This document shows, piece after piece, positions 54,373 to 62,882 of a DNA stretch of 64,000 bases. The position numbers were made by a program, and so were the translations under genes. Numbering within the stretch: position 1 is the stretch's first letter; every line of letters begins with the position of its first letter. The stretch comes from Gillisella vitis. GTDB taxonomy: Bacteria > Pseudomonadota > Alphaproteobacteria > Rhizobiales > Rhizobiaceae. The notes beneath the pieces were generated by a model. The model saw only the letters and a list, made by a program, of their open reading frames with translations. It searched no databases and had not been told where the DNA came from. The stretch spans positions 450,752 to 514,751 of the forward strand of contig NZ_CP056049.1 of NCBI RefSeq assembly GCF_021559775.1. Reading direction: 5' to 3'.

Positions 54373-55289
54373 TGACCTTCACCAGCCCAGCCCCTTCGGC
54401 CATCATGGCACCGGCCCTGTCGCGATCGATCCCCCGACGGATCTATGACAAGGCTTCTTCCACACCGGGTTTTCGCATTGGTGTCGCCATCTTTCTGCTG
54501 CTGGCTCTCGCAGCAGCACTCTATCCTGAACTGAGCGGTCTCGACCCGACAAAAATGAACGTGCGTGCCCGACTGCTACCGCCCCTGTTCATTGGTGAGA
54601 CCTGGAGTTTTGCCCACCCGCTTGGCACCGATCAGATCGGCCGTGACATGCTGGTCCGCTCGCTTGTTGGCTTGCGCTATTCTTTCCTGATTGGTGTATC
54701 CTCTGTCATGGTGATGCTGATTATCGGTTGCGTACTTGGCACGCTTGCCGGCTATTTTGGCGGACGCACCGATGCGGTCATCATGCGCCTGACCGATGCG
54801 CAGCTATCGATCCCGATGATCATTCTAGCCATCTCGGTTCTGGGCGTATCGCGTCCCACCATTCCGGCCATCATTCTTGTACTTGGGTTGTCCAATTGGC
54901 CGGTCTATGCCCGCATCATGCGCAGCATTGTGATGACGGAGCGTCAGAGGGAATATGTCCGTGCCTCAAAGCTCGGTGGCTCCACAGACCTGCGCATTAT
55001 TCTAACACTGCTCGTGCCGCTACTGCTGCCGCCCGTGCTGTTCATCTCGGTGCTGGATGTGGCGCGGATGATGATTTTCGAATCCATTCTGGGCTTTCTT
55101 GGCCTTGGTGTTCAGCCACCGACGCCGACCTTTGGCAATATCATCGCGGATGGACGCAAATATCTGCTCAACGCCTGGTGGATTGCCACCATGCCCGGAA
55201 TTTTCCTCGGCCTGACGCTCACCAGCATCAATCTGGTCGGCGCATCGCTGGAACGGGCAAGAAACACCATTCACGGAGGCGCAGAATAA
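54372..55289 (+). CDS. Dipeptide/opine ABC permease 2 (DppC type)
   Basis: The 305-residue permease has the DppC/OppC pattern: a cytosolic N-terminus, one helix, HPLGTDQIGRDMLVRSLVGLRYSFLIG, the docking loop REYVRASKLGGSTDLRIILTLLVP, and FESILGFLGLGVQPPTPTFGNII. It forms the heterodimeric channel with the preceding permease. Its stop overlaps the ATPase start (TAATG). Confidence 0.94.
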   Translation: MTFTSPAPSAIMAPALSRSIPRRIYDKASSTPGFRIGVAIFLLLALAAALYPELSGLDPTKMNVRARLLPPLFIGETWSFAHPLGTDQIGRDMLVRSLVGLRYSFLIGVSSVMVMLIIGCVLGTLAGYFGGRTDAVIMRLTDAQLSIPMIILAISVLGVSRPTIPAIILVLGLSNWPVYARIMRSIVMTERQREYVRASKLGGSTDLRIILTLLVPLLLPPVLFISVLDVARMMIFESILGFLGLGVQPPTPTFGNIIADGRKYLLNAWWIATMPGIFLGLTLTSINLVGASLERARNTIHGGAE

Positions 55290-57133
55290 TGACAACCCCG
55301 CTTCTTGAACTCAAAGATCTTGTCGTAACTGCTGGCCACACCGAACAGTCGCGCCGGATTCTTGACGGCATATCGTTCAAATTACAGCCCCGCGAGATCG
55401 TTGGCGTTGTTGGTGCCAGCGGTGCGGGCAAAACGGTATTGTCGAAGGCGGTGGTCAATTGGCTGGAGCCACCTTTATCCGTGCGGTCGGGACAGGTGCT
55501 GTTTGAGGGCACAGATATTTTCGCTATTGGTGCGGCAGAAATGCGCAAATTGCGTCGCCGCGTGGCCTATGTCGGGTCTAACCCAATGGGGGCGCTTGAT
55601 CCCACCCTGTCGGTCGGTGCTCAGATTGTTGAAAAGCTGCGGGCCGTTGTTCCCGACACATCGTATGGCGATGCGGAAAAGCGGGTGATTTCCTTGCTGG
55701 AGGCCGTGCGCATTCCCTCAGCACGCAGCCGCTTTGATGATTATCCCTCCCAATTCAGCGGCGGGATGATGCAGCGAGCCCTGATTGTCGATGCGCTGAT
55801 TACCAATCCGGCGTTGTTGATTGCCGATAACGTTACCCAACCGCTGGATGTGACGGTGGCGGCGCAGGTGATCCGTTTGATGAAAGAGCTGACGGCTGAT
55901 TTCGATACGGCCGTTTTGTTTGTTTCCTCCTCTCTTCCGGTAGCGCGTGAAGCCTGTTCGCGCATTCTCGTCATGGAGGATGGCCGGATCGTCGAGGAAC
56001 AGTCGGCAGAAAACCTGATTGCCACACCAACCTATCCCTACACACGGGAACTGGTGGCCCAGACACCGAAAATCTGGCTTGAAAAAAACGCTGTTGCACG
56101 CCTCGACGATGACAGGCCGGTGGTGATCAGCCTACGTGACGCCTCACAGATCTATAAGGTTCGCAAGAAGACGGGCCTAGGTGGTGTCAACAACGTGCGG
56201 GCGGTGCGCAATGTGACGTTTGATATTCGCAGAGGCGACAGTTTCGCTATTGTTGGCGAATCCGGCTGCGGTAAATCCACGCTGATGCGGCTGTTGAGCC
56301 GTCTCGAACGTCCAAGCTCCGGTCAGGTTTTGTGCAAAGACAAAGACATTGCCCAGCTCAGTGGCAAAGACCTTTTGGCGTTTCGCAGCACGCTGCAAAT
56401 GGTGTTGCAGGACCCCTTCGGCTCTCTGCCGCCACGCACCACCGTTGGCCGCATGCTGGAAGAGCCGCTGCGCACCCATGGATGGCGTGACAAGGCAACA
56501 ATCCGCACGCGGGTGCTGAAGGTGATGGGAGAAGTGGGCCTGCCGGCTGCGCTCTATGAGGAATTGCCACTGGGGCTCAGCGCTGGTCAGCGTCAACGCA
56601 TCAATGTGGCGCGCGCTTTGGTGCTGGAACCTGAAATTCTGATCATGGATGAAACACTGTCGGCGCTTGATCAGGCAGAGCAGTTCAAATTGCTTGATCT
56701 GTTCCAGACATTGCAGAAGGAATACAACCTGACCTATATTTTCATCTCCCATGATCTGGCCATGGTCCGCAAGGTCTGCAACCGGGTGGCGGTGATGTAT
56801 CTGGGTGAGGTGTTTGAACTGGCCGAAAACGAGAGATTGTTTTTCGATCCGGGCCATCCCTACACAAAAGCGCTGCTCAGTGCCATGCCAACGCTGGAAG
56901 AGCGGCGCTACCAGCCCCAGGACTGCCTGTTGGAAGGCGAGCCGCCAAGCCCCATCCACATTCCGGATGGGTGCAGCTTTAAGTCGCGCTGTCCTCAGGC
57001 CATGGAAAAATGCCGGACAATCAGTCCAAGCCTAACGGACAGGGGAGAACAGGATTTCGCCGCCTGCCACCTCGTCAATCCGATTTTTGGAACAGCGCCG
57101 GACAAAGGATCGCTTGTAGAGGCTGGCCCCTGA
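55289..57133 (+). CDS. Fused double ABC ATPase (OppD-OppF type), first half degenerate
   Basis: ATG 55289, with GGAGG at 55275-55279, gives 614 residues; the long upstream frame is a shadow over the permease. Two ATPase domains are fused. The first has Walker A (Lys48 in GASGAGKT) and FSGGMMQRA. Its Walker B reads IADNVTQPLD, so the catalytic Glu position after Asp180 is Asn181. The H-loop reads FVSSSLP, with Ser214 where His is expected. The second domain is normal: Lys329 in GESGCGKST, LSAGQRQR, Asp454-Glu455 in MDETLSALD, His488 in ISHDLA, then the oligopeptide-ATPase C-terminal Cys-rich block (DGCSFKSRCPQAMEKC). Only the second ATP site composition can be fully catalytic. Confidence 0.93.
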   Translation: MTTPLLELKDLVVTAGHTEQSRRILDGISFKLQPREIVGVVGASGAGKTVLSKAVVNWLEPPLSVRSGQVLFEGTDIFAIGAAEMRKLRRRVAYVGSNPMGALDPTLSVGAQIVEKLRAVVPDTSYGDAEKRVISLLEAVRIPSARSRFDDYPSQFSGGMMQRALIVDALITNPALLIADNVTQPLDVTVAAQVIRLMKELTADFDTAVLFVSSSLPVAREACSRILVMEDGRIVEEQSAENLIATPTYPYTRELVAQTPKIWLEKNAVARLDDDRPVVISLRDASQIYKVRKKTGLGGVNNVRAVRNVTFDIRRGDSFAIVGESGCGKSTLMRLLSRLERPSSGQVLCKDKDIAQLSGKDLLAFRSTLQMVLQDPFGSLPPRTTVGRMLEEPLRTHGWRDKATIRTRVLKVMGEVGLPAALYEELPLGLSAGQRQRINVARALVLEPEILIMDETLSALDQAEQFKLLDLFQTLQKEYNLTYIFISHDLAMVRKVCNRVAVMYLGEVFELAENERLFFDPGHPYTKALLSAMPTLEERRYQPQDCLLEGEPPSPIHIPDGCSFKSRCPQAMEKCRTISPSLTDRGEQDFAACHLVNPIFGTAPDKGSLVEAGP

Positions 57134-57188
57134 CGAAAGACAGACTCCATATTGAAACAGGCAGAGAACAGCAGGAAAAAACAAGCCC

Positions 57189-57950
57189 ATGAGTTTTACG
57201 GAAAACCGCATCAAACACATTCTGGAGATGCTGAAACTGCATCAAAGAGTGACTGTTGTTGCACTGTCCGAACAGTTGCAGGTCAGCCACGAATCCATCC
57301 GTCGCGATTTAAAGGAGCTGGAGATCCGTGGCTATGCGCGTCGGGTCTATGGTGGCGCCGTAATCGACGGACATGATAGCGACCAACCGTTCGGTGAACG
57401 TATCCGTGTCAGCGCCCGGGAAAAAGCCCGCATCGGCGAGGCTGCAGCCTCCATGGTCGAAAACGGCATGAAGATTTTTATCGATACCGGCACCACGACA
57501 CTGGCCTGCCTGAAACATCTGGAGTCCCGCAAGGATGTGACAATTGTCAGCAACTCCATTGCGGTTGCGGCCCATTTTTTCCCCTACCCCGATGCCAGCG
57601 TGCGGGTTCTGGGCGGGCGCATGCGACCGGAATATCAGGCTACCTACGGCCATGAGACGGTTGCGGCCCTCAAGGAGCATTTTTTCGATCTGGCGATCAT
57701 CGCCATCAGTGCCATCCATCTGGAGCGGGGCTTTATGGACTTTGGTGAGGATGAAGCCGTCCTGCGGCGCATTGCCCGTGGGCAGGCCAGCCGCTCCATC
57801 ATCGTGGCGGACAGCTCAAAATTCGGGCGGCTCGGCTCTATCCATACCTTTGGCCTGAGCGAGATTGACGCCGTGGTGACCAGCGGTGTGCTGCCGAAAG
57901 ACTTTTCCGATTATTTTTCGCAATCAAACGTGGACATCATCAATGCCTGA
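57189..57950 (+). CDS. DeoR-family transcriptional regulator
   Basis: The 253-residue protein has an N-terminal helix-turn-helix (RIKHILEMLKLHQRVTVVALSEQLQVSHESIRRDLKELE, about 7-45), the linker RVYGGAV and the DeoR sensor domain with the phosphate-binding loop DTGTTTLACLKHL, and SSIVRVADSSKFGR-like ending (IIVADSSKFGRLGS). DeoR proteins usually respond to phosphorylated small molecules. Two kinases encoded downstream could make such an effector. The gene lies 56 bases after the ATPase gene, and its end overlaps the amidohydrolase start. Confidence 0.93.
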   Translation: MSFTENRIKHILEMLKLHQRVTVVALSEQLQVSHESIRRDLKELEIRGYARRVYGGAVIDGHDSDQPFGERIRVSAREKARIGEAAASMVENGMKIFIDTGTTTLACLKHLESRKDVTIVSNSIAVAAHFFPYPDASVRVLGGRMRPEYQATYGHETVAALKEHFFDLAIIAISAIHLERGFMDFGEDEAVLRRIARGQASRSIIVADSSKFGRLGSIHTFGLSEIDAVVTSGVLPKDFSDYFSQSNVDIINA

Positions 57951-59238
57951 AGCGTCTTCAAAATCATCCAAAGCGCCTATTAATACCAAGAGGTTTCAGG
58001 CGATGGTCGATACATTGTCGTCCTTCGGCGGCGGTCCGGACGGTTCCATGAACCGGCTTACATTGTCGCAGGAAGATGGCAGGGCGCGCGACTGGCTTGC
58101 GTCCTGGTTTGCTGAAAATGGGTTTGTCCAATCCGTGGACGCCATTGGCAATCAGTTTGGTTCAGCACCGCTGGCCGGGGCAAATGCCCCTGTCGTCATG
58201 GTTGGTTCTCACATTGACAGTCAGCCGAATGGTGGGCGTTTTGATGGAGCACTGGGCGTCGTTGCGGCCTGCGAGGCCGTTTTGGCGGTGCGCGAACGAT
58301 TGGCGGCGGAAAATCGTCTTGCGGCCTGCAATTTCCAGGTCGTGAACTGGACAAATGAGGAAGGGGCGCGGTTTCAACCGAGCCTGTTGGGAAGTAGCGT
58401 TTTTACCGGTGCGGCCGAACTGGATTGGGCGCTTGACAGGGCCGATGGCAACGGCGTCACGGTTCGCCAGTCGCTTCAGGAGATTGGCTATGCGGGCAAG
58501 GACAAGGTACCCGTGCCCGACGCCTTGATCGAGCTGCACATTGAAGGTGCAAGCACTCTGTTCGACGCTGAGGAGAAATTCGGGGCCTTCACCCGTTTCT
58601 GGGGGGCCACAAAATACCGCCTCGCTTTTCTCGGCTGCCAGGCTCACACCGGTCCGACACCCATGGCGGAGCGCAAGGATGCACTGTTGGGCGCCGCCTA
58701 TCTGATGGCCGATCTGCGGGCCATGGTGGACGCTTACGGACTTGACCTTCACACCTCTGTTGGCCGTCTGGAGGTTTTTCCCAATTCGCCCAATATCGTT
58801 CCGGCGGAAGCCGTGCTGTTCATCGAGTTGCGATCTGCCTCGCCGGAGATTTTGGAAGAGGCAGAACAGAAGCTGAAGGTTGCGGCTGAAACTGCTGCTG
58901 CAAAAGCTAAAATCGACTATGAAATACGCTCCATTGACCGTCGCAAGGCAGGCAATTTTGCGCCCGGTCTGATTGCCCTGGCAGAACAGACGGCCAAAAG
59001 CTATGGCGAGCCGGTGCGCCACCTCGATACGGTCGGCGGCCATGACGCCGTGGCGCTGTCGGCTGTTTGTCCAGCCGTGGTGCTTGCCGTGCGCAGCCAG
59101 AACGGCGTCATTCATCACCCCACGGAATATACGACACCAGAAGACCAGGCATTTGGCACGCAGGTTCTGGCCGACATGCTCTATCGCCTTGCCTGCGACG
59201 GGCTGGAGGCTGCGCAGCACTATGAGGCGGCGCAATGA
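57943..59238 (+). CDS. M20-family amidohydrolase (carbamoylase/allantoate amidohydrolase-like)
   Basis: The start at 57943 overlaps the DeoR stop and gives 431 residues. The M20 Zn-hydrolase pattern is clear: GSHIDSQPNGGRFDGALGV (metal His and Asp), WTNEEGARFQPSLLGSSVFTG (catalytic Glu pair), ELHIEGAS, QAHTGPTPMAERKDAL in the dimerisation domain, and the final metal His in IHHPTEYT. Relatives hydrolyse N-carbamoyl amino acids, ureidoglycine/allantoate or similar. In relatives ELHIEQGP is usual; here the Gln is missing (ELHIEGAS), so substrate choice may differ. It would cut the imported compound in the cytoplasm. Overlapping genes indicate an operon with the next kinase. Confidence 0.9.
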   Translation: MPEASSKSSKAPINTKRFQAMVDTLSSFGGGPDGSMNRLTLSQEDGRARDWLASWFAENGFVQSVDAIGNQFGSAPLAGANAPVVMVGSHIDSQPNGGRFDGALGVVAACEAVLAVRERLAAENRLAACNFQVVNWTNEEGARFQPSLLGSSVFTGAAELDWALDRADGNGVTVRQSLQEIGYAGKDKVPVPDALIELHIEGASTLFDAEEKFGAFTRFWGATKYRLAFLGCQAHTGPTPMAERKDALLGAAYLMADLRAMVDAYGLDLHTSVGRLEVFPNSPNIVPAEAVLFIELRSASPEILEEAEQKLKVAAETAAAKAKIDYEIRSIDRRKAGNFAPGLIALAEQTAKSYGEPVRHLDTVGGHDAVALSAVCPAVVLAVRSQNGVIHHPTEYTTPEDQAFGTQVLADMLYRLACDGLEAAQHYEAAQ

Positions 59239-60200
59239 AACCACTCGGCACACCAGACAATGAGGATGAAGCCCGCGCTGAGCGCGCCTTATCGCGTTTC
59301 ACCACCCTCCCCTTGCACACCCTGACCTACCGTGTCGCGCTGCCCGCCGTGGCTTCGCCGTCCTATCATGCGGTGGAATCCGCCACATTCGACATCGCGC
59401 CTGATGGCACTGAGCCGACATTGTTTCTGAAGATGGCCGGGGATGAAACAAAAGAACTGGTGGATGATGCTATTTCATTTGCGGCCGCAACGCGCCTGCA
59501 TGATCTCGGGCTTTCGCCAAAGCCAATCGCCCGCGCACCCCTTGAGCGGGCGGTGCTCTGGGAGCGCCTGGGGCAAGGCTGGCGGGTGGCGAAAATCGAT
59601 GATCTCATGCACGAGGCTCCCGTATCGCAATTGATCAAGATGCAAAAGGCGATCGCCGCAGGCCCATTATTTGGCAGGCCGTGGTCGATCTTCGAGGGGA
59701 TCGATGGGCTTTGGGCCATAATGCAAACTCTGCAAGCCCCGCTGCCGGGGGATGCATCCTGGATGTATGCCTGGACCAGGACTCTCCATTCAGCCATTGT
59801 TGCGGCTGGCGTTGATTTTTGTGCGGCCCACGGCGATCCGCATTCGTCCAATGTGATGATTGGTCCATCGGGCCAGTTGCAATGGGTGGACTTCGATATG
59901 GCAGGCGACATGGACCCCTATTATCAGCTTGGGGTGCAGATGAACGAGCTTTACCAGTTCGAGAGCCAGATGCAGCCGCTTTTGGAAATGCATGATGGGG
60001 CTTTTTCCACCAAGGCTTTTGCGCGCTGCCGCATGTATGCGGCAGCCGATGATTTCTATTGGGCCTTGCGCAGCATGCTTCTGGAAATGCGCTCTCCCCG
60101 GCGAAGCGTCGAGTTTCTGAAATATGCCGAATGGCGTTTCTTGCGGTGCAGAATGCTGTTGGGTCGTCCCGGATTTGAGGAACTGGTCAGATCGATTTGA
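59235..60200 (+). CDS. APH/choline-kinase-fold phosphotransferase 1
   Basis: This 321-residue kinase of the aminoglycoside-phosphotransferase superfamily has a nucleotide-binding Lys in FLKMAG. The Brenner motif is intact (His199-Gly-Asp201 and Asn206 in HGDPHSSN), and the metal Asp219 lies in VDFDMAGDMD. Family members phosphorylate small hydroxyl compounds (choline, homoserine, sugars, antibiotics). In this operon a catabolic substrate is far more likely than resistance. It overlaps the amidohydrolase gene by four bases and is followed after 15 bases by a second kinase of the same fold. Confidence 0.88.
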   Translation: MKPLGTPDNEDEARAERALSRFTTLPLHTLTYRVALPAVASPSYHAVESATFDIAPDGTEPTLFLKMAGDETKELVDDAISFAAATRLHDLGLSPKPIARAPLERAVLWERLGQGWRVAKIDDLMHEAPVSQLIKMQKAIAAGPLFGRPWSIFEGIDGLWAIMQTLQAPLPGDASWMYAWTRTLHSAIVAAGVDFCAAHGDPHSSNVMIGPSGQLQWVDFDMAGDMDPYYQLGVQMNELYQFESQMQPLLEMHDGAFSTKAFARCRMYAAADDFYWALRSMLLEMRSPRRSVEFLKYAEWRFLRCRMLLGRPGFEELVRSI

Positions 60201-60215
60201 AGCAGGAGTAGGATC

Positions 60216-61151
60216 ATGAACGAAATTGGTATGGCGACCACCGAAGTTGAGCACGCCCTGGAGGTTGCGCTCACTCAAGTCGCCGGATGGCAAGGCCGTA
60301 AACTGCGCTATAAGGCCGTTCTCGGCGGTATCAGCAACACCAATTTCCGCATCGAGGTGGAAGGAGATCCCCTCTCCTATTTCCTGAAAATTCCCGGTCG
60401 TGGCACGGAGATGTTTATTGACCGCAAGGCGGCGGCGGCGGCCAGCAAGCAGGCCGAAACCATTGGCGTTGGGCCACGGACATTCGATTATCTCGCCCAT
60501 CTGGACATTGAAATTGCGGAATTCATCGATGGTCGCAGACCATCCACCCATCGCGACTTTGCCGATCCCCAGATCCGCCACAAAGCTGTTTCCCTCTATT
60601 GTGATTTTCATGCGGCGCCAGAACTGCCTCTGACCAAAACCGTCTTTGACATGATCGACGAGCACTATGCGCAGGTGGAAGAGCTGGGCGGTTACTGGCC
60701 CAGTGATCATGCATGGCTTCGTGATCAATATCGACAAGCGCGCATGGCGCTGGAGGCATCCGGCCTCGATCTCGTTCCCTGTTTCAATGATCCCATGCCG
60801 GGCAATTTCCTGATTGGCGAGAACAAGTCGATCAAGCTCATCGATTTCGAATATGCCTCCAACAATGAACGTCTTTATGATCTGGCGATCTGGAGTGGGG
60901 AAATGTTTTTTTCGGAATCCATCGATCGGGAAATCATCGAGGATTACTTCGGCCACTATGATACCGGCTATCATGCCCGCTTCATCGTGCTGAAGGCCTT
61001 GGCTGACATAAAGTGGAGCACCTGGGCCATGGTGCAGAACCGGATTTCAACGCTCGATTTCGATTTCTACAAATATGGAATCTGGAAACATATGCGCGCT
61101 CGCTCCATCATAAACGACCCTCGTTGGCCGTTGTTTCTAAAATCGCTATAA
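60216..61151 (+). CDS. Choline/ethanolamine-kinase-like phosphotransferase 2
   Basis: The 311-residue kinase has the choline-kinase pattern: LGGISNTNFRIEV, YFLKIPGRG with the ATP Lys, then CFNDPMPGNFLI and LIDFEYASNNERLYDLA with metal Asp210. The Brenner motif is Phe190-Asn191-Asp192, so the usual His is Phe while the catalytic Asp and Asn197 remain; choline kinases commonly have HND here. DFEYA and NERxxDLA favour an amino-alcohol such as choline, ethanolamine or thiamine as substrate. It is the last gene of the ABC/DeoR/amidohydrolase locus, before the insertion-sequence cluster. Confidence 0.88.
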   Translation: MNEIGMATTEVEHALEVALTQVAGWQGRKLRYKAVLGGISNTNFRIEVEGDPLSYFLKIPGRGTEMFIDRKAAAAASKQAETIGVGPRTFDYLAHLDIEIAEFIDGRRPSTHRDFADPQIRHKAVSLYCDFHAAPELPLTKTVFDMIDEHYAQVEELGGYWPSDHAWLRDQYRQARMALEASGLDLVPCFNDPMPGNFLIGENKSIKLIDFEYASNNERLYDLAIWSGEMFFSESIDREIIEDYFGHYDTGYHARFIVLKALADIKWSTWAMVQNRISTLDFDFYKYGIWKHMRARSIINDPRWPLFLKSL

Positions 61152-61216
61152 GGGTCGATTGTCGATTTCCAATTTGGATTAATCAGAATTTGAGTTGGCA
61201 TTAATCCTGCCCGGCT

Positions 61217-61528
61217 TCAGGTGTGGTTTGAAAGCGTGATCAATTTTAGCCATGGCCAGGCCAGTGCGAACGCCAGGTCATTGCCAAGAAATAGCTTGGC
61301 CGTTTCGGCAGCGCCGGTCGGTGACAGATAGAAATCGATCGTGTTTCGGAGCTTGTCGACGGCCCGGTAAAGATATGCCCGGTTGTTGCGAACCTTCACA
61401 TAGGTTTTGTCAACGCGACAGCTTTTTGATTGCGGTGGGCACCAGTGCCAACGAAATCGCTCATTAGGAGTCCTACTGAAAATCACTAGCCCTCTGTCCG
61501 GCATGAATTGATTTTTTGTAACAGAGCC
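61217..61528 (-). pseudogene. Decayed IS6-family transposase fragment
   Basis: Frame 61217-61417 encodes about 66 residues of an IS6 transposase core (RVDKTYVKVRNNRAYLYRAV ... KLFLG), with Lys in place of the usual Glu after the first Asp (VDETY in intact copies). An IS6-type terminal repeat GGCTCTGTTACAAAAA reads inwards on the minus strand from 61528. The first 80 or so residues are deleted between the two, and the C-terminal half and the other terminal repeat are missing. Confidence 0.8.
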
Positions 61529-61592
61529 AAAAACAGAGATTGAGTGTTTCCGATTAACAGAAATGGGCGTGTCGTGACCTTGCCCCCAAGTT

Positions 61593-62522
61593 TTATCCAG
61601 TTTTGAGTTCGCTCCAGTGGTTTTGGGTTGCTGTATTCGGGGCGGTAGCGGCGGGTTGCGGTGCGGAGCCATTTCGGCTGCGCAGCACCGCATCACGTCG
61701 CGGGTTGATGGTCTGAGCGAACTCGGCCGGTGTCAGCCAGCCTAGACCAGAGTGTGGTCGATGATCGTTGTAGTCGCCTCGCCAGTTTGAAAGCCCTGCT
61801 CGAGCATGGTTCAGTGACGAGAAGAGCGTTTCATTCAAGAACTCGTCGCGCAGCCGCCCATTGAAGCTTTCGATGAAGGCGTTCTGGATCGGTTTGCCGG
61901 GTGCGATGTAATGCCAATCGACCTTCGTCCGATCCGTCCATTGCAGGATCGCGTTGCTGGTGAATTCGCTGCCATTGTCACTGACGATCATCTTCGGCTT
62001 GCCTCGTCCCTCGATGATCCGCTCCAGTTCACGGGCAACCCGCAGGCCAGAAAGAGACGTATCGGCGACGAGGCCAAGGCATTCTCTGGTGCAATCATCG
62101 ACGACGGTCAGCACCCGGAACCTGCGCCCATCGGTGAACTGATCCGACACGAAGTCGAGGGACCAGCGGTCATTGGCGGCAAGCGGGATCAGCATCGGTG
62201 CTCGTGTGCCTATCGCCCGTTTCCGACCGCCGCGCTTGCGCACCGTCAGCTTCTCTTCCCGATAGAGCCGGAAGAGCCGCTTATGGTTCACAAGGTGACC
62301 CTCACGCCTGAGCAGCACATGAAGTCGTCGATATCCAAAGCGGCGGCGTTCATGCGCCAGCGCCTTCATCCGCTCGCGAAGGTCATAGTCATCGCAGCGC
62401 CTGGTCTCGTAACGGATCGTCATCCGGCAAAAGCCGATGGCTTTACACGCCCGCCGTTCGCTCATCTGGTGGTGATCCATCAGATGAGCGACAGCTTTCC
62501 GCTTTGCTGCGGGCGTCACCAC
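61593..62522 (-). CDS. IS3-family transposase OrfB (DDE domain)
   Basis: The conserved part runs from GKEVVTPAAKRKAV to the end: an HTH_21 region (MKALAHERRRFGYRRLHVLL), then the integrase core with Asp in WSLDFVSD, Asp in VSDNGSEF and Glu in FIESFNGRLRDE. GTG codons at 62522/62519 overlap the orfA stop (GTGA); the frame is open up to 62663, so a minus-one frameshift could also yield an OrfAB fusion, as known for this family. The catalytic triad is intact. Confidence 0.9.
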   Translation of the reverse strand: MVTPAAKRKAVAHLMDHHQMSERRACKAIGFCRMTIRYETRRCDDYDLRERMKALAHERRRFGYRRLHVLLRREGHLVNHKRLFRLYREEKLTVRKRGGRKRAIGTRAPMLIPLAANDRWSLDFVSDQFTDGRRFRVLTVVDDCTRECLGLVADTSLSGLRVARELERIIEGRGKPKMIVSDNGSEFTSNAILQWTDRTKVDWHYIAPGKPIQNAFIESFNGRLRDEFLNETLFSSLNHARAGLSNWRGDYNDHRPHSGLGWLTPAEFAQTINPRRDAVLRSRNGSAPQPAATAPNTATQNHWSELKTG

Positions 62523-62782
62523 TTCTTTCCCAAAAGGTCTTTCAAAGCCGAATTGTCGAGCATCGCATCTGCCAGGAGCCTTTTCAGCTTCGTGTTTTCG
62601 TCCTCCAGCGTCTTCAGCCGCTTGGCTTCGGAAACTTCCATTCCGCCGAATTTGGCCTTCCATTTATAGATGCTGGCATCGCTGACGCCGTGCTTGCGGC
62701 AAAGCTCCGAGACCGGCGTGCCTGCCTCATGCTCCTTCAATATCCCGATAATCTGCTCGTCTGTGAAACGGTTGCGCTTCAT
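62516..62782 (-). CDS. IS3-family transposase OrfA
   Basis: The 88-residue protein has the HTH_8/transposase_8 fold (RFTDEQIIGILKEHEAGTPV, LCRKHGVSDASIYKWKAKFGG) and a leucine zipper (LEDENTKLKRLLADAMLD). It binds the element ends and partners OrfB. It lies in the right half of the IS element, 64 bases from the terminal repeat. Confidence 0.92.
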   Translation of the reverse strand: MKRNRFTDEQIIGILKEHEAGTPVSELCRKHGVSDASIYKWKAKFGGMEVSEAKRLKTLEDENTKLKRLLADAMLDNSALKDLLGKKW

Positions 62783-62882
62783 TCTCTGGTCCTCTCAATG
62801 GGACAGAGCTTACTTCAAAATGGATTAGTTCAGTGGGGCAAGGTCAGTCGCAACTGTTCTGCGATGAAGGAATGAGACTGTT

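Larger units (their letters stand above)
61575..62846 (-). mobile_element. IS3-family (IS407-type) insertion sequence, complete
   Basis: The 1272-bp element has ends TGACCTTGCCCC (61575 on plus, 62846 on minus), identical over twelve bases and similar beyond. It is flanked on both sides by GTCG (61571-61574 and 62847-62850), a perfect 4-bp target duplication as expected for the IS407 subgroup. It carries orfA and orfB on the minus strand, both apparently intact. Confidence 0.93.

Noticed and set aside
54728..55288. N-terminal extension of the fused ATPase frame
   Set aside because: It lies wholly over the second permease gene; GGAGG and the TAATG overlap fix the start at 55289.
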